Assembly: GCF_034044635.1 (NCBI RefSeq)
Contig: NZ_JAXCLX010000002.1
Span: forward strand, 806,001-870,000
From: Dongia rigui
Lineage (GTDB): Bacteria > Pseudomonadota > Alphaproteobacteria > Dongiales > Dongiaceae
Direction of reading: 5' to 3'
DNA length: 64,000 nt
Shown: one piece after another, positions 8,040 to 17,181 of the stretch
How the letters are laid out: each line of letters starts with the position of its first letter
How positions within the stretch are numbered: the stretch's first letter is position 1
Notes under the pieces: generated by a model
What the model saw: the letters and a program-made list of their open reading frames with translations, nothing else
Told to the model about the DNA's origin: nothing
Database searches by the model: none
Translations under genes and position numbers: made by a program

Positions 8040-9715
8040 GCAACACCATGCGCATCTGCGCGGTCATTCCCAGCCACAATCATAGCCTGGCGGTGCCGCG
8101 GATTGTCGCTGGCCTGAGGGAGCATGGTCTGCCGGTCTTCATCATCGACGATGGCAGTGATCCCCAACACGCGGCGGCCCTGGCAGGCCTCGCTTCTCAG
8201 CGTGACGACGTCAGCGTCGCGCGATTGGAACCGAACCAGGGCAAGGGCGGGGCGGTCCTGCACGGGTTTCAACTGGCGATCGCCGCCGGTTTCACCCATG
8301 CCTTGCAAATCGACGCCGATGGACAGCACGACCTCGGCGCGGTGGCCCAGCTTCTGACCCAGTCGCGGGCACGCACCGATGCGTTGGTGGCGGGCGTGCC
8401 GATCTATGACAGCTCCGTTCCGCTCGGCCGTGCGATTGGACGATATGCGACCCATATCTGGGTCTGGATCGAGACGCTGTCCCTGGCCATCAGCGACAGC
8501 ATGTGTGGATTGCGCGTCTATCCACTGTCTGCGGTGGCATCGCTGCTGCGAGACGGCGAGCCGATTGGCCGGCGCATGGATTTCGATACCGAGATCATGG
8601 TGCGGCTGTTCTGGCGCGGCGTGCCGATCGTCGAACACCCTGTCGCGGTCACTTACCCGGTCGATAACACATCCAATTTCGATCTTTGGCGCGACAACCT
8701 GCGCATTACCCGCATGCATACGCGGCTCTTTTTCGGCATGTTGCGGCGCTTTCCCCGCTTGCTGCGCCATCGGCAAACCTCGTCGCGGCATTGGGCCTCG
8801 ATCACCGAGCGAGGCGCCTACGCCGGGCTGCAAGTCGCTGCCGGTATGACCCGCTTGCTGGGCCGGCAGGGCTGTTTGTGCCTGTTGGCGCCGGTCGTTC
8901 TCTATTTCTACCTGACCGGCCAGGAACAGCGTCGCGCGTCGGCCGATTTTCTGCGCACGGTCCGGCATCAGGGCGCGCATCTTCCGGCATCGCCACCCTG
9001 GACACTGGGCCTCCGCCATTTCATGTCTTTCGCTGGTCGTGCGGTCGATACGTTCATCGGTTGGACCGGGCGTATGTCCCCCGATGCAATACGGCCTGGC
9101 CGGGTCAGTGATCTTTCGGAGGCTGAACGATCGCCAGCTGGTGCTGTCATCATCGTCGGCCATCTCGGCAATGTCGATCTGGCGCGGGCATTGTTGGACG
9201 ATGCCACGCGGCAGCGGCTCCTGGTGTTGGTCCATACCCGCCATGCAGAGAACTACAATCGCTTGCTGCGGGAGTTCCGGCCGGAAGCCGCCATCAATAC
9301 CTGGCAGGTGACTGATCTGGGGCCGGCAGCGGCGATGGAGCTTAAGGCGCGGGTGGAGCAGGGCGCGTGGGTGGTGATTGCTGGGGACCGCATTCCAGTG
9401 AACAGCGACCGGGTCAGTGACGTGTTGTTCCTCGGCCGCCGGGCACCGTTCTCGCAGGGGCCCTACATCCTCGCTTCCTTGTTGGAATGCCCGGTTTACA
9501 CGCTGTTCTGTGTGCGCCGGGGTGAACACTATCAACTTGATGTCGAGAAGCTTGCCGACAAGGTCTTGCTGCCGCGGCAAGGGCGGGAAGAAGCGCTTGA
9601 AACCTACGCAGCGGCCTTTGCGGCGCGGCTGGAACGCTATGCGATCAACAATCCGCTGCAATGGTACAATTTCTTCAATTTCTGGAATCCGGCCCGCAGG
9701 GGAGCCAGTTCATGA
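8036..9715 (+). CDS. apeJ: Glycosyltransferase family 2 / lysophospholipid acyltransferase fusion
   Basis: A 559-residue bifunctional protein. The N-terminal GT2 domain (about 1–240) has VIPSHNHS, the DDGSD nucleotide-sugar motif and DADGQHD with the metal-binding DXD-like element. The C-terminal domain (about 300–550) is a LpxL/HtrB-like acyltransferase with the HX4D motif in G-H-L-G-N-V-D near residue 375 and a GDRIPVNSDR segment. The GT2–acyltransferase fusion is the known ApeJ architecture and probably builds the lipid-sugar anchor of the pigment. The GTG start at 8036 overlaps the previous stop by 4 nt; ATG at 8048 is an alternative. Confidence 0.88.
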   Translation: MSNTMRICAVIPSHNHSLAVPRIVAGLREHGLPVFIIDDGSDPQHAAALAGLASQRDDVSVARLEPNQGKGGAVLHGFQLAIAAGFTHALQIDADGQHDLGAVAQLLTQSRARTDALVAGVPIYDSSVPLGRAIGRYATHIWVWIETLSLAISDSMCGLRVYPLSAVASLLRDGEPIGRRMDFDTEIMVRLFWRGVPIVEHPVAVTYPVDNTSNFDLWRDNLRITRMHTRLFFGMLRRFPRLLRHRQTSSRHWASITERGAYAGLQVAAGMTRLLGRQGCLCLLAPVVLYFYLTGQEQRRASADFLRTVRHQGAHLPASPPWTLGLRHFMSFAGRAVDTFIGWTGRMSPDAIRPGRVSDLSEAERSPAGAVIIVGHLGNVDLARALLDDATRQRLLVLVHTRHAENYNRLLREFRPEAAINTWQVTDLGPAAAMELKARVEQGAWVVIAGDRIPVNSDRVSDVLFLGRRAPFSQGPYILASLLECPVYTLFCVRRGEHYQLDVEKLADKVLLPRQGREEALETYAAAFAARLERYAINNPLQWYNFFNFWNPARRGASS

Positions 9716-10128
9716 TCAGCGCCAGTTGCGAGATCGTCGCGCAGTTTTACGACATCGACCCGATGGAGGTCGTCTGGCACGGCAATTACGTACGCTATTT
9801 CGAGCAGGCGCGCGGCCTTCTTCTCGACCGGATCGACTACAACTATGCGCAGATGGCGGAATCGGGCTTCCTGTGGCCGATTGTCGACATGCGGGTCAAA
9901 TATGTGCGCCCGGTCCGGTATCGACAGCTGATCGTTGTTGAGGCGACCTTGGTCGAATACGAAAATCGGCTGAAGATCGATTATCGCTGCAAGGATGCGG
10001 CCAGTGGCGAGATTCTCACGAAGGCCCACACGGTCCAGCTGGCGGTGAATGCGGTTACCCATGAGCTGAGCCTGGAATCGCCCGAGATCCTGCTCAACAA
10101 GGTGAGGCGAGTGCTGTGCGCGGTCTGA
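9712..10128 (+). CDS. apeK: APE thioesterase (4-hydroxybenzoyl-CoA thioesterase fold)
   Basis: A 138-residue hotdog thioesterase. The active-site segment D-I-D-P-M-E-V-V-W-H-G-N-Y (D16, H23) is that of the 4HBT family, and VDMRVKYVRPVRY follows. In APE biosynthesis ApeK is an acyl-thioesterase that may release or edit chains on the carrier protein. ATG at 9712 overlaps the apeJ stop (ATGA) and has AGGGGAGC just upstream; the frame upstream of it is shadow. Confidence 0.9.
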   Translation: MISASCEIVAQFYDIDPMEVVWHGNYVRYFEQARGLLLDRIDYNYAQMAESGFLWPIVDMRVKYVRPVRYRQLIVVEATLVEYENRLKIDYRCKDAASGEILTKAHTVQLAVNAVTHELSLESPEILLNKVRRVLCAV

Positions 10129-10733
10129 TGAAGGTATTGAGCATACTGGTATCATGCTGGACAGCGGCGGCTTTCGCTGAGGAACCGCAGGTGCTCGGCG
10201 CAGGAGAAATGCTGCGCGGCAGTTTCGTCCAGGAGCGCGTACTGCAAGGCTTCGATGGGCCGTTGCGCAGTGAGGGCACGTTCGTTCTGGCGCCTGGCAG
10301 TGGCCTCATCTGGCGGACCGAGAGGCCGTTTGCGGTCGTGACCTTGATGACACCAAATGGTTTGGCACAACAGAGCAATGGCGCAACGACCCTCAATGTG
10401 CCGGCCAGCCGCGCCCCCATCATGGCGGGGTTGTACGGCATGCTGACCGGGGCTCTCGCTGGCGATTGGACAGAATTGCAAAAGGATTTTGTCGTCGAGA
10501 AGACCGAAGCTGACGGCCAATGGCGCCTGCGGCTGAAATCGCGCGAGGGCATGCCGACCGGGGCGATGCCGATTACCGAGATCCGCATCTCCGGCGCTGC
10601 CTTTGTCGACACTGTGGAGATTGAGAAACAGGGCGGTGATGTCGACCGCTTGAGCTTCAGCCAACAGCAACGTGGAACGACGGCCTTGACCAGCCAAGAG
10701 AAGGCGCTCCTCGACGCCGTCGGCCGGCCATGA
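10128..10733 (+). CDS. apeL: LolA-like periplasmic carrier of the APE cluster
   Basis: A 201-residue exported protein with a short Sec signal (MKVLSILVSCWTAAAFAEEP). The mature region GEMLRGSFVQERVLQGF, SEGTFVLAPGSGLIWRTERPF is the LolA/LolA-like half-barrel signature. By analogy with LolA it should carry a hydrophobic product across the periplasm, here the APE lipid together with the next gene's MMPL exporter. ATG at 10128 overlaps the apeK stop (TGATG); GTG at 10116 is an alternative. Confidence 0.87.
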   Translation: MKVLSILVSCWTAAAFAEEPQVLGAGEMLRGSFVQERVLQGFDGPLRSEGTFVLAPGSGLIWRTERPFAVVTLMTPNGLAQQSNGATTLNVPASRAPIMAGLYGMLTGALAGDWTELQKDFVVEKTEADGQWRLRLKSREGMPTGAMPITEIRISGAAFVDTVEIEKQGGDVDRLSFSQQQRGTTALTSQEKALLDAVGRP

Positions 10734-13036
10734 CTCGACCGCGTCCCGCCGCCGCATTTGCTCTCACCTGGCTGTTGATCACACTTCTGACCGGCGGTTA
10801 TCTCAGTGTAAATACCTGGCGCGGTATCCCTTTGCGCACCGACCTCCTGTCCCTGCTGCCGGCAGACGCGGCGACGCAGAACTCCCATGCGTTGGCGGGC
10901 CGCCTTATGGAGAAGGCTGCCAAGCGCTTCGTCTTGGTCGTCGGCCACAAGGACCGCGGCATGGCGCGCAAGGCAACCGCCGCCATCGAAGCAGAATTGT
11001 TGGCGGCCAATCTCGTGAACCTGCAAAGGGCGGGCCCCGACCAATTGAAGACAATGGGCGCACTTTATTTGCCCCATCTTCGCGGATTGCTGGCTCCGAC
11101 CGACCGCGATGCGTTGCTTGCCGGGAGATCGCAAACGGTCATCGATCGTGCCTTGGCGCAGATTTACGGCGTGGGCGGCTTTGCCGATGCGCACCTGTTG
11201 AGGCAGGATCCGTTCCTGTTGTTTCCGGCGTTTCTCTCAAGCTTGCCGGCCCCGCTGTCACGCGTGGCCCCGGACAATGGCTATCTCTCCGTCACGGATG
11301 GGGATGTGACATGGGTTGTGCTCACGGGCGATATCGTCGGCGATCCCTACGCGCTTGATGTTCAGGAAAGGGTTACCGCGATACTCGATCAGGCGGTCGG
11401 TGACGCGGCGATGCTGGCACCTGGATTGGCTGTGAAGCGCAGCGGCGCCATTTTCTTCGCCGCGCGCGGGTCGCAGGCGGGCTTGCGTGAGACGTCGACC
11501 CTCGGCACCATCGCCACGCTCGGCACGATTGTCTTGCTGATCGGTGCCTTTCGCCGTGCCGGGCCCCTGATCATGAACCTGATGGCGGTCGCCATCGGCA
11601 TCGGTGCCGGACTGTCGGCCAACCTCTGGTTCTTCGGCGAGATTCACATTGCCACTCTGCTGTTCGGCGTCGGACTGACCGGCGTTGCGGTTGATTACGG
11701 CATTCACTATTCGGCAACCGTGTTCGATCCTTTGCGACCAACGCCTTGGCAACGACTGCACGAGGTCCTGCCAGGGATCAGCCTTGGCCTGCTGACCACA
11801 TTGATTGGCTATGCCATTCTGTTGGCGGCGCCGTTTCCTGCCTTGCGCCAGGTTGCGGTGTTTTCGATTGTTGGCCTCAGTGCGTCATTCCTCACGGTGG
11901 TTTTCTGGTTCCCGTTCCTCGATCGCGGCCAGGCACCCGGATATGGCCGTCATCTGCTGCGTTTTGCCGACCTCTTCTGGCAGATATGGGAAGATCGGCG
12001 CTTGCGGCGCATCTGTCTGTTGTCGTTGGTTGTCCTGGTCGGATTGGCTGCACTTGGGCTGCTGCGCCTCACCGTGAGCGACGATGTGCGACGGATGCAA
12101 TCGCTCGACCCAGCTCTTTTGACCGAGCAGGCGGATATTCAAAGGCTTACCGGGACCAGTGGCACCCTGCAGTTTGTCGCCATTGAGGCGGTCGATGACG
12201 AGACAGCATTGCAGCTGGGGGAGAGGGTCGCGGAGATCCTCGATCGATTGCCATCCGATCATGCGCTGGCGGCGCATCGTGGCCCGGCCGACTTCGTTCC
12301 CTCGCTCAAACGCCAGGCCGAGAATGCTGCCTTGGTCGATCGCCTTGACTGGGCCGGACAAGCGCAGCAATTGGGGTTGCGTGCACTGTCGAAACCGGAT
12401 GTCTCGCCGATCGATCTGCGCCGGGCGCTTGAAAGCGGATCGCTGCCGTTTCTGAAGGAATGGGTGCTGGGCGTGGGCCAGCAGGTCGTTGCCTTGGACG
12501 GCGTCAAGGATCCTGCGGCTATTCGGGCCGCATTAACCGGGTTGGCGGGCGTACGCTTCCTGGATCCTGCCGGTGATTTCAGCGAACGGCTTGGGACCTA
12601 TCGCCACCGCGCCATGTGGTTGATCGGGCTTTCGGCCTTGCTCATGATCCTGCCGCTGGCCTGGCGCTACGGCTTCACAGGCGGGTTGCTCGTGCTTCTG
12701 CCGCCGGTGGCGGCCCTACTTCTCACCCCAGCCCTCATTGCATTGTGCGGCGAGCCGATCAGTTTTTTCCACGTCATGGGTTTGATTCTTGTTCTTGCCA
12801 TCGGCGTTGATTATGCAACTTTTTGTGCGGAAACGGATCAGGCGCACAGACCCGTCACGATGCTCGCAGTGCTCCTCGACATGATAACTACGTTGCTTTC
12901 ATTCGGCGTTCTGGCGTTCAGCAGTGTGTTTGCCGTCCATGCGTTCGGGCTTTCGATGCTGCTCGGGATCTTCATCGCCTTTCTGCTGGCCCCGCTGGCC
13001 GGCTCAGTGAATCCACGTCGCAGGAGGGCGGCATGA
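10730..13036 (+). CDS. apeM: MMPL/RND-family exporter of the APE cluster
   Basis: A 768-residue inner-membrane transporter of the MMPL (RND superfamily) type. There is one N-terminal membrane helix, a large periplasmic loop, a cluster of about five helices (residues 255–400, with GVGLTGVAVDYGIHYSATVFDP), a second loop, and a second helix cluster near the C-terminus (VLAIGVDYATFCAE). The two GVDY-type segments are the proton-relay helices of this family. It is positioned to move the APE lipid out of the inner membrane to ApeL/ApeN. ATG overlaps the apeL stop by 4 nt. Confidence 0.9.
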   Translation: MTRPRPAAAFALTWLLITLLTGGYLSVNTWRGIPLRTDLLSLLPADAATQNSHALAGRLMEKAAKRFVLVVGHKDRGMARKATAAIEAELLAANLVNLQRAGPDQLKTMGALYLPHLRGLLAPTDRDALLAGRSQTVIDRALAQIYGVGGFADAHLLRQDPFLLFPAFLSSLPAPLSRVAPDNGYLSVTDGDVTWVVLTGDIVGDPYALDVQERVTAILDQAVGDAAMLAPGLAVKRSGAIFFAARGSQAGLRETSTLGTIATLGTIVLLIGAFRRAGPLIMNLMAVAIGIGAGLSANLWFFGEIHIATLLFGVGLTGVAVDYGIHYSATVFDPLRPTPWQRLHEVLPGISLGLLTTLIGYAILLAAPFPALRQVAVFSIVGLSASFLTVVFWFPFLDRGQAPGYGRHLLRFADLFWQIWEDRRLRRICLLSLVVLVGLAALGLLRLTVSDDVRRMQSLDPALLTEQADIQRLTGTSGTLQFVAIEAVDDETALQLGERVAEILDRLPSDHALAAHRGPADFVPSLKRQAENAALVDRLDWAGQAQQLGLRALSKPDVSPIDLRRALESGSLPFLKEWVLGVGQQVVALDGVKDPAAIRAALTGLAGVRFLDPAGDFSERLGTYRHRAMWLIGLSALLMILPLAWRYGFTGGLLVLLPPVAALLLTPALIALCGEPISFFHVMGLILVLAIGVDYATFCAETDQAHRPVTMLAVLLDMITTLLSFGVLAFSSVFAVHAFGLSMLLGIFIAFLLAPLAGSVNPRRRRAA

Positions 13037-13596
13037 GACGGTGGGGGTTTGTCCTGCTCCTGCTGCTGACGGCCTGTTCCGGCGTCGCCACAGGGCAATC
13101 CGATAACCAGCCGCTCTTTGCGCCGGGCCGGGTCTTGAACCTGCCGGCGCCGGGTGACCTTGGGCACAGGGCGGAATGGCTGCAACAGATAACCGTGCAT
13201 CATGGCGCAGATGTCTTTGCTTTCGAGGGCCGCATCAGCGTAACCCCGGAACGGTTCCAGCTGGTTGGACTTGATGGGCTTGGTCGCCGCGCGATGACGG
13301 TTGTGTGGGAGAAATCCGGATTGGTCACGGCGACCCGGGCAGACTGGCTACCACCACAGGTGAAGCCCGGCGCCATGCTGGCCGATATCGTCCTGCTCTA
13401 CTGGCCGCGCGATGTCCTGCGCCAGGCATTGAAATCGTCGGGCGCCACGCTGCAGGAGATCGGCCGCACGCGGATCGTGAGCATTGGGACCGAGGAGGTT
13501 CTTCATATCGACGATCTTGGCAATGGTCGCGTGACGTATCGGAACAATGCCTGGGGCTATCTGATCGACGTGCAGACGGTGGAGGTGACACCGTGA
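13033..13596 (+). CDS. apeN: APE-cluster outer-membrane lipoprotein (DUF3261-like)
   Basis: A 187-residue lipoprotein with signal MRRWGFVLLLLLTACS and lipobox L-T-A-C; the next residues SG lack the Asp that retains lipoproteins in the inner membrane. The rest matches the DUF3261/ApeN type, with a LolB-like beta-rich pattern (EWLQQITVHHGADVFAFEGRI). With ApeL (LolA-like) it makes a carrier/acceptor pair resembling LolA–LolB. ATG at 13033 follows GGAGG and overlaps the apeM stop. Confidence 0.85.
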   Translation: MRRWGFVLLLLLTACSGVATGQSDNQPLFAPGRVLNLPAPGDLGHRAEWLQQITVHHGADVFAFEGRISVTPERFQLVGLDGLGRRAMTVVWEKSGLVTATRADWLPPQVKPGAMLADIVLLYWPRDVLRQALKSSGATLQEIGRTRIVSIGTEEVLHIDDLGNGRVTYRNNAWGYLIDVQTVEVTP

Positions 13597-14762
13597 GACT
13601 GGGTATTGCGGGTATGGGGATCGCAACGCCGCTTGGCACCGGCAAAGCTGATGTGGCGGAAGCACTCTTCGCCGGCACCCGTACCGGTTTGGCCCATGAG
13701 ATGGTGGTGTTCCCAGATCGCCGGGTGCGGGTGGGGCGTGTCAGTGCCGCACTGCCTCAGGCGCCGACGCGAAATGACGGCCTCATGCGGCTCGTCCTCG
13801 ACCAGATCGCGCAAGAAGTATCGCTTGCCAAGGCGCGTTTCGGCGCGCACCGCATTGCCGTCATTCTGGGTACGAGCACATCTGGCATCGCCGAGGGAGA
13901 AGCCGCCTACCTCGCCCAAAAAGCCGGCGGAGCCTGGCCAGCCGGCTTTCATTATCAGCACCAGGAACTGGGACGCCTGGCAGAGGGTGCCGCCAGCTAT
14001 CTCGGATTGAGCGGCCCGAGTTACACCGTCGCCACCGCGTGCTCATCGAGCGCCAAGGTTTTTGCCAGCGCGCGGCGGTTGATCGCGGCCGGCCTCTGCG
14101 ATGCCGCTGTCGTTGGCGGCGCCGATACATTGTGTGCCACGACCGTCAACGGCTTTGCGTCGCTCGATGCCATGGCGCGCGGCCTGTGCCAACCATTCAG
14201 CTGCAACCGGGACGGCATCAATATCGGGGAAGGCGCGGCCGCATTTCTTTTGACGCCTGAGGCCGCTGACATTGCCTTGCTGGGGCTGGGCGAGGGCTCG
14301 GATGCGTATCATTTGAGTGCGCCCGATCCCAGCGGTGCCGGTGCCGCGGCGGCGATGACGGCGGCGTTGGCGGACGCCGCCGTCTCGGCAGGTGATATCG
14401 CCTATGTGAATCTTCATGGCACGGGCACGGCCCTCAATGACGCCATGGAAGGCTTGGCGGTGGCGCAGGTGTTTGGACCCGACACGCCCTGCAGTTCGAC
14501 CAAGGGCATGACCGGGCATATGCTCGGCGCGGCCGGAGCGTGCGAGGCCGCATTCCTTTATCTGGCTTTGCACCCCGGCTACGGTGCCGGTCGATTGCCG
14601 CCGCATCTCTGGGATGGTGAGGCCGATCCGGCCATTCCGCCCCTTCGCCTGGTTGCACAAGATGCACGCGTGGACCTTATGGTACGCTGCGCCATGCTTA
14701 GCAATTCCTTCGCCTTCGGCGGCAGCAATATGGCACTGATCCTGGGGCGGGGGGCATGGTGA
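13593..14762 (+). CDS. apeO: APE 3-oxoacyl-ACP synthase (ketosynthase)
   Basis: A 389-residue ketosynthase with a full Cys-His-His triad: C150 (T-A-C-S-S-S), H275 (H-G-T-G-T) and H309 (K-G-M-T-G-H-M). With ApeC it forms the heterodimer that extends the aryl starter with malonyl units. The GTG at 13593 overlaps the apeN stop; the frame extends upstream without coding potential. It overlaps apeP by 7 nt. Confidence 0.92.
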   Translation: MRLGIAGMGIATPLGTGKADVAEALFAGTRTGLAHEMVVFPDRRVRVGRVSAALPQAPTRNDGLMRLVLDQIAQEVSLAKARFGAHRIAVILGTSTSGIAEGEAAYLAQKAGGAWPAGFHYQHQELGRLAEGAASYLGLSGPSYTVATACSSSAKVFASARRLIAAGLCDAAVVGGADTLCATTVNGFASLDAMARGLCQPFSCNRDGINIGEGAAAFLLTPEAADIALLGLGEGSDAYHLSAPDPSGAGAAAAMTAALADAAVSAGDIAYVNLHGTGTALNDAMEGLAVAQVFGPDTPCSSTKGMTGHMLGAAGACEAAFLYLALHPGYGAGRLPPHLWDGEADPAIPPLRLVAQDARVDLMVRCAMLSNSFAFGGSNMALILGRGAW

Positions 14763-15241
14763 TGCAGGCATGCCCCTATCCGGTCACGGATCTGCTGCCC
14801 CATTCGGGGCGCATGGTGTTGCTGGACCGCGTCAGTGGCTTCACGGATGCCGCCATCGAAGCCGACCTCCGCGTTCGGAGCGACAACATTTTTTTCGAGC
14901 GTGGCCAAGGGGTCGCGGCGCATATCGCCATCGAGTGGATGGCGCAAGCCTGTGGCGCCTTTGTCGGTCTGGAGGCGCGACGGCAGAACCTACCGGTTCG
15001 CATCGGGTTTCTGCTTGGAACGCGCAATTTCTCGGCAACTCGGGCGTGGTTCCGCGAAGGCGAGCAGCTGGTCGTCCGAGCCGAGCTCGTTTTCCGGGAT
15101 GGCGAAACCGGTGTATTCGATTGTACCTTGCGAGGTGCCGACGTGCTGGCGCGAGCTCAGCTGACTCTGCATCAGCCGGTGGATCTCGCCGCGGTGCTGA
15201 TCAGCCAGGGGATAGATCTGACAAAGCTGGATAGGCAATGA
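14756..15241 (+). CDS. apeP: APE 3-hydroxyacyl-ACP dehydratase
   Basis: A 161-residue hotdog dehydratase. H16 in L-L-P-H-S-G-R-M and E60 in A-I-E-W-M-A-Q-A-C form the FabA/FabZ-like catalytic pair. In APE systems ApeP works with ApeI to remove water and set the conjugated double bonds. A second in-frame ATG at 14762 sits on the apeO stop and may be the coupled start. Confidence 0.9.
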   Translation: MVMQACPYPVTDLLPHSGRMVLLDRVSGFTDAAIEADLRVRSDNIFFERGQGVAAHIAIEWMAQACGAFVGLEARRQNLPVRIGFLLGTRNFSATRAWFREGEQLVVRAELVFRDGETGVFDCTLRGADVLARAQLTLHQPVDLAAVLISQGIDLTKLDRQ

Positions 15242-15954
15242 CGAAATCGATTTTGGTAACAGGTGCCAGCAAGGGGATTGGCCGCGCGATCGCTGAAAAG
15301 CTGAGCGCCGACGGGTTTGCCATGGTCCTCCATTACGGCCGCGACCGTGCAGGCGCGGAGGAGACGTTGAACCGGATTGGTGGGCGGGGGCGCGTACTGA
15401 CTTTCGACCTCAAGGACCGCGCGCAGGCACGCCACGTTCTGGAAGCGGACATTGCGGCACATGGGGCGTATTGGGGCCTCGTTCTCAATGCCGGCATTGC
15501 CCGCGATGCGGCTTTTCCGGCCATGACCGATGACGAGTGGGATGACGTTCTCGAAACAGACCTCGGTGGTTTCTATAATGTGGTGCGGCCTGCCGTGATG
15601 CCGATGGTGAGTGCGCGACAGGGTGGCCGGATCGTCACCATCGCCTCGGTTTCCGGCATAACCGGCAATCGTGGACAGGTGAATTACAGTGCTGCCAAGG
15701 CCGGCATCATCGGTGCGACGAAAGCGTTGGCGATCGAACTGGCCAAGCGGAACATCACGGTCAATTGTGTAGCGCCGGGGATCATCGAGACGCAGATGGT
15801 CGAGAATCTGCCGATGGAGGAGATCCTGAAGATGGTGCCGATGCGCCGTGCGGGTCGACCGGCGGAAGTGGCCGCCGCAGTTTCCTATCTCTGTTCAGAC
15901 GGTGCCGCTTATGTGACGCGCCAGGTCCTGTCGGTCAACGGGGGCATGGTCTGA
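15238..15954 (+). CDS. apeQ: APE 3-oxoacyl-ACP reductase (SDR, FabG-like)
   Basis: A 238-residue short-chain reductase. T-G-A-S-K-G-I-G (8–15) binds NADP(H), N-A-G (84–86) is present, and the catalytic S137, Y150 and K154 are in canonical FabG spacing. It reduces each beta-keto intermediate during polyene extension. ATG overlaps the apeP stop by 4 nt. Confidence 0.93.
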   Translation: MTKSILVTGASKGIGRAIAEKLSADGFAMVLHYGRDRAGAEETLNRIGGRGRVLTFDLKDRAQARHVLEADIAAHGAYWGLVLNAGIARDAAFPAMTDDEWDDVLETDLGGFYNVVRPAVMPMVSARQGGRIVTIASVSGITGNRGQVNYSAAKAGIIGATKALAIELAKRNITVNCVAPGIIETQMVENLPMEEILKMVPMRRAGRPAEVAAAVSYLCSDGAAYVTRQVLSVNGGMV

Positions 15955-17177
15955 TGCGTCGCGTCGTCGTTACGGGCATGGGGGGCATTACAGCACTTGG
16001 CAGCAATTGGCCGGAAATTCGCGGTCATTTGGAACGGGCAGAGACGGCCATCCGGCATCTGCCGGAATGGGAACGGTTTTCCGGTATCAACACCCGCCTC
16101 GCTGCGCCGGTGCGGGGATTTTCGGTGGATGATCGCTATCCGCGCAAGAAGACCCGCACCATGGGACCAGTCGCCAAAATGGCGGTGCGCGCGACCGAAA
16201 TGGCACTGGAGGACGCTAGCTTGCTCGATGATGCCGTCATCACATCCGGTCGGACCGGCATCGCCTATGGCTCGTCTTTCGGCAGCCCGGCGCCGGTCAT
16301 GGCCTTTGCCGAACTGATGAAGGACGGTCAGTCGAAGACGCTGAACGCCACCAGCTACATCCAGATGATGAGCCACACGGCGGCGGTCAATATCGGCCTC
16401 TTTTTCGGCATCACCGGCCGTATCATTCCGACGTCCAGTGCCTGCACGTCCGGCAGCCAGGGTATCGGCTACGCCTATGAAGCCATCCGCTGGGGCAAGG
16501 CGGAGGTGATGGTGGCGGGCGGCGCCGATGAACTGGACGTCACCGAATCGGCTGTGTTCGATACGTTGTATGCGACCAGCACGCGTAACGATCGTCCGGA
16601 AGCCACGCCGCGTCCCTATGATCGCGACCGAGATGGATTGGTGATCGGCGAGGGCGCGGTGACGCTCATTCTTGAAGAGCGCGATCGCGCCATGGCGCGG
16701 GGCGCTCCCATCCATGCCGAGATTGTCGGTTTCGCCTGCAACTCGGATGGCAATCACGTCACTCAGCCGCAAGCGGCGACCATGCAGATCGCCTTGCTGG
16801 AGGCGCTTGCCGATGCGGGCTTGCCAGCCAGTGAGATTGGGTTTGTGAGCGGCCACGGTACCGCCACCGAATGGGGTGATATTGCCGAAACTGAAGCCAC
16901 CCGTGCGGCTTTGGGTGGTGCCATACCCATTCATTCGCTCAAATCCTATTTCGGGCACAGCCTGGGTGCTTGCGGTGCCATGGAAGCCTGGCTCGGCATC
17001 GAGATGATGCGAGATCAGTGGTTTGCGCCGACGGCCAATCTCGACAATGTCGATCCGCGATGCGCCGAACTCGACTATGTCATGGCGGTACCACGCCGCT
17101 TGGATATCGCCCATCTGATGTCCAACAACTTCGCCTTCGGCGGCATCAACACGTCGCTCATCTTCAAGCGCGTTTAA
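15954..17177 (+). CDS. apeR: APE second ketosynthase (FabF/ApeR type)
   Basis: A 407-residue ketosynthase with C164 (S-S-A-C-T-S-G), H301 (G-H-G-T-A-T) and H335 (S-Y-F-G-H-S). It belongs to the FabF-like branch that closes APE clusters as ApeR; its exact step is less clear than ApeO's. ATG at 15954 overlaps the apeQ stop by one base (TGATG). It ends with TAA four nt before the next gene. Confidence 0.9.
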   Translation: MRRVVVTGMGGITALGSNWPEIRGHLERAETAIRHLPEWERFSGINTRLAAPVRGFSVDDRYPRKKTRTMGPVAKMAVRATEMALEDASLLDDAVITSGRTGIAYGSSFGSPAPVMAFAELMKDGQSKTLNATSYIQMMSHTAAVNIGLFFGITGRIIPTSSACTSGSQGIGYAYEAIRWGKAEVMVAGGADELDVTESAVFDTLYATSTRNDRPEATPRPYDRDRDGLVIGEGAVTLILEERDRAMARGAPIHAEIVGFACNSDGNHVTQPQAATMQIALLEALADAGLPASEIGFVSGHGTATEWGDIAETEATRAALGGAIPIHSLKSYFGHSLGACGAMEAWLGIEMMRDQWFAPTANLDNVDPRCAELDYVMAVPRRLDIAHLMSNNFAFGGINTSLIFKRV

Positions 17178-17181
17178 GACC

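Noticed and set aside
7892-9661. 589-codon open frame opposite apeJ
   Set aside because: Antisense of a GT2–acyltransferase with intact motifs; composition atypical of protein.
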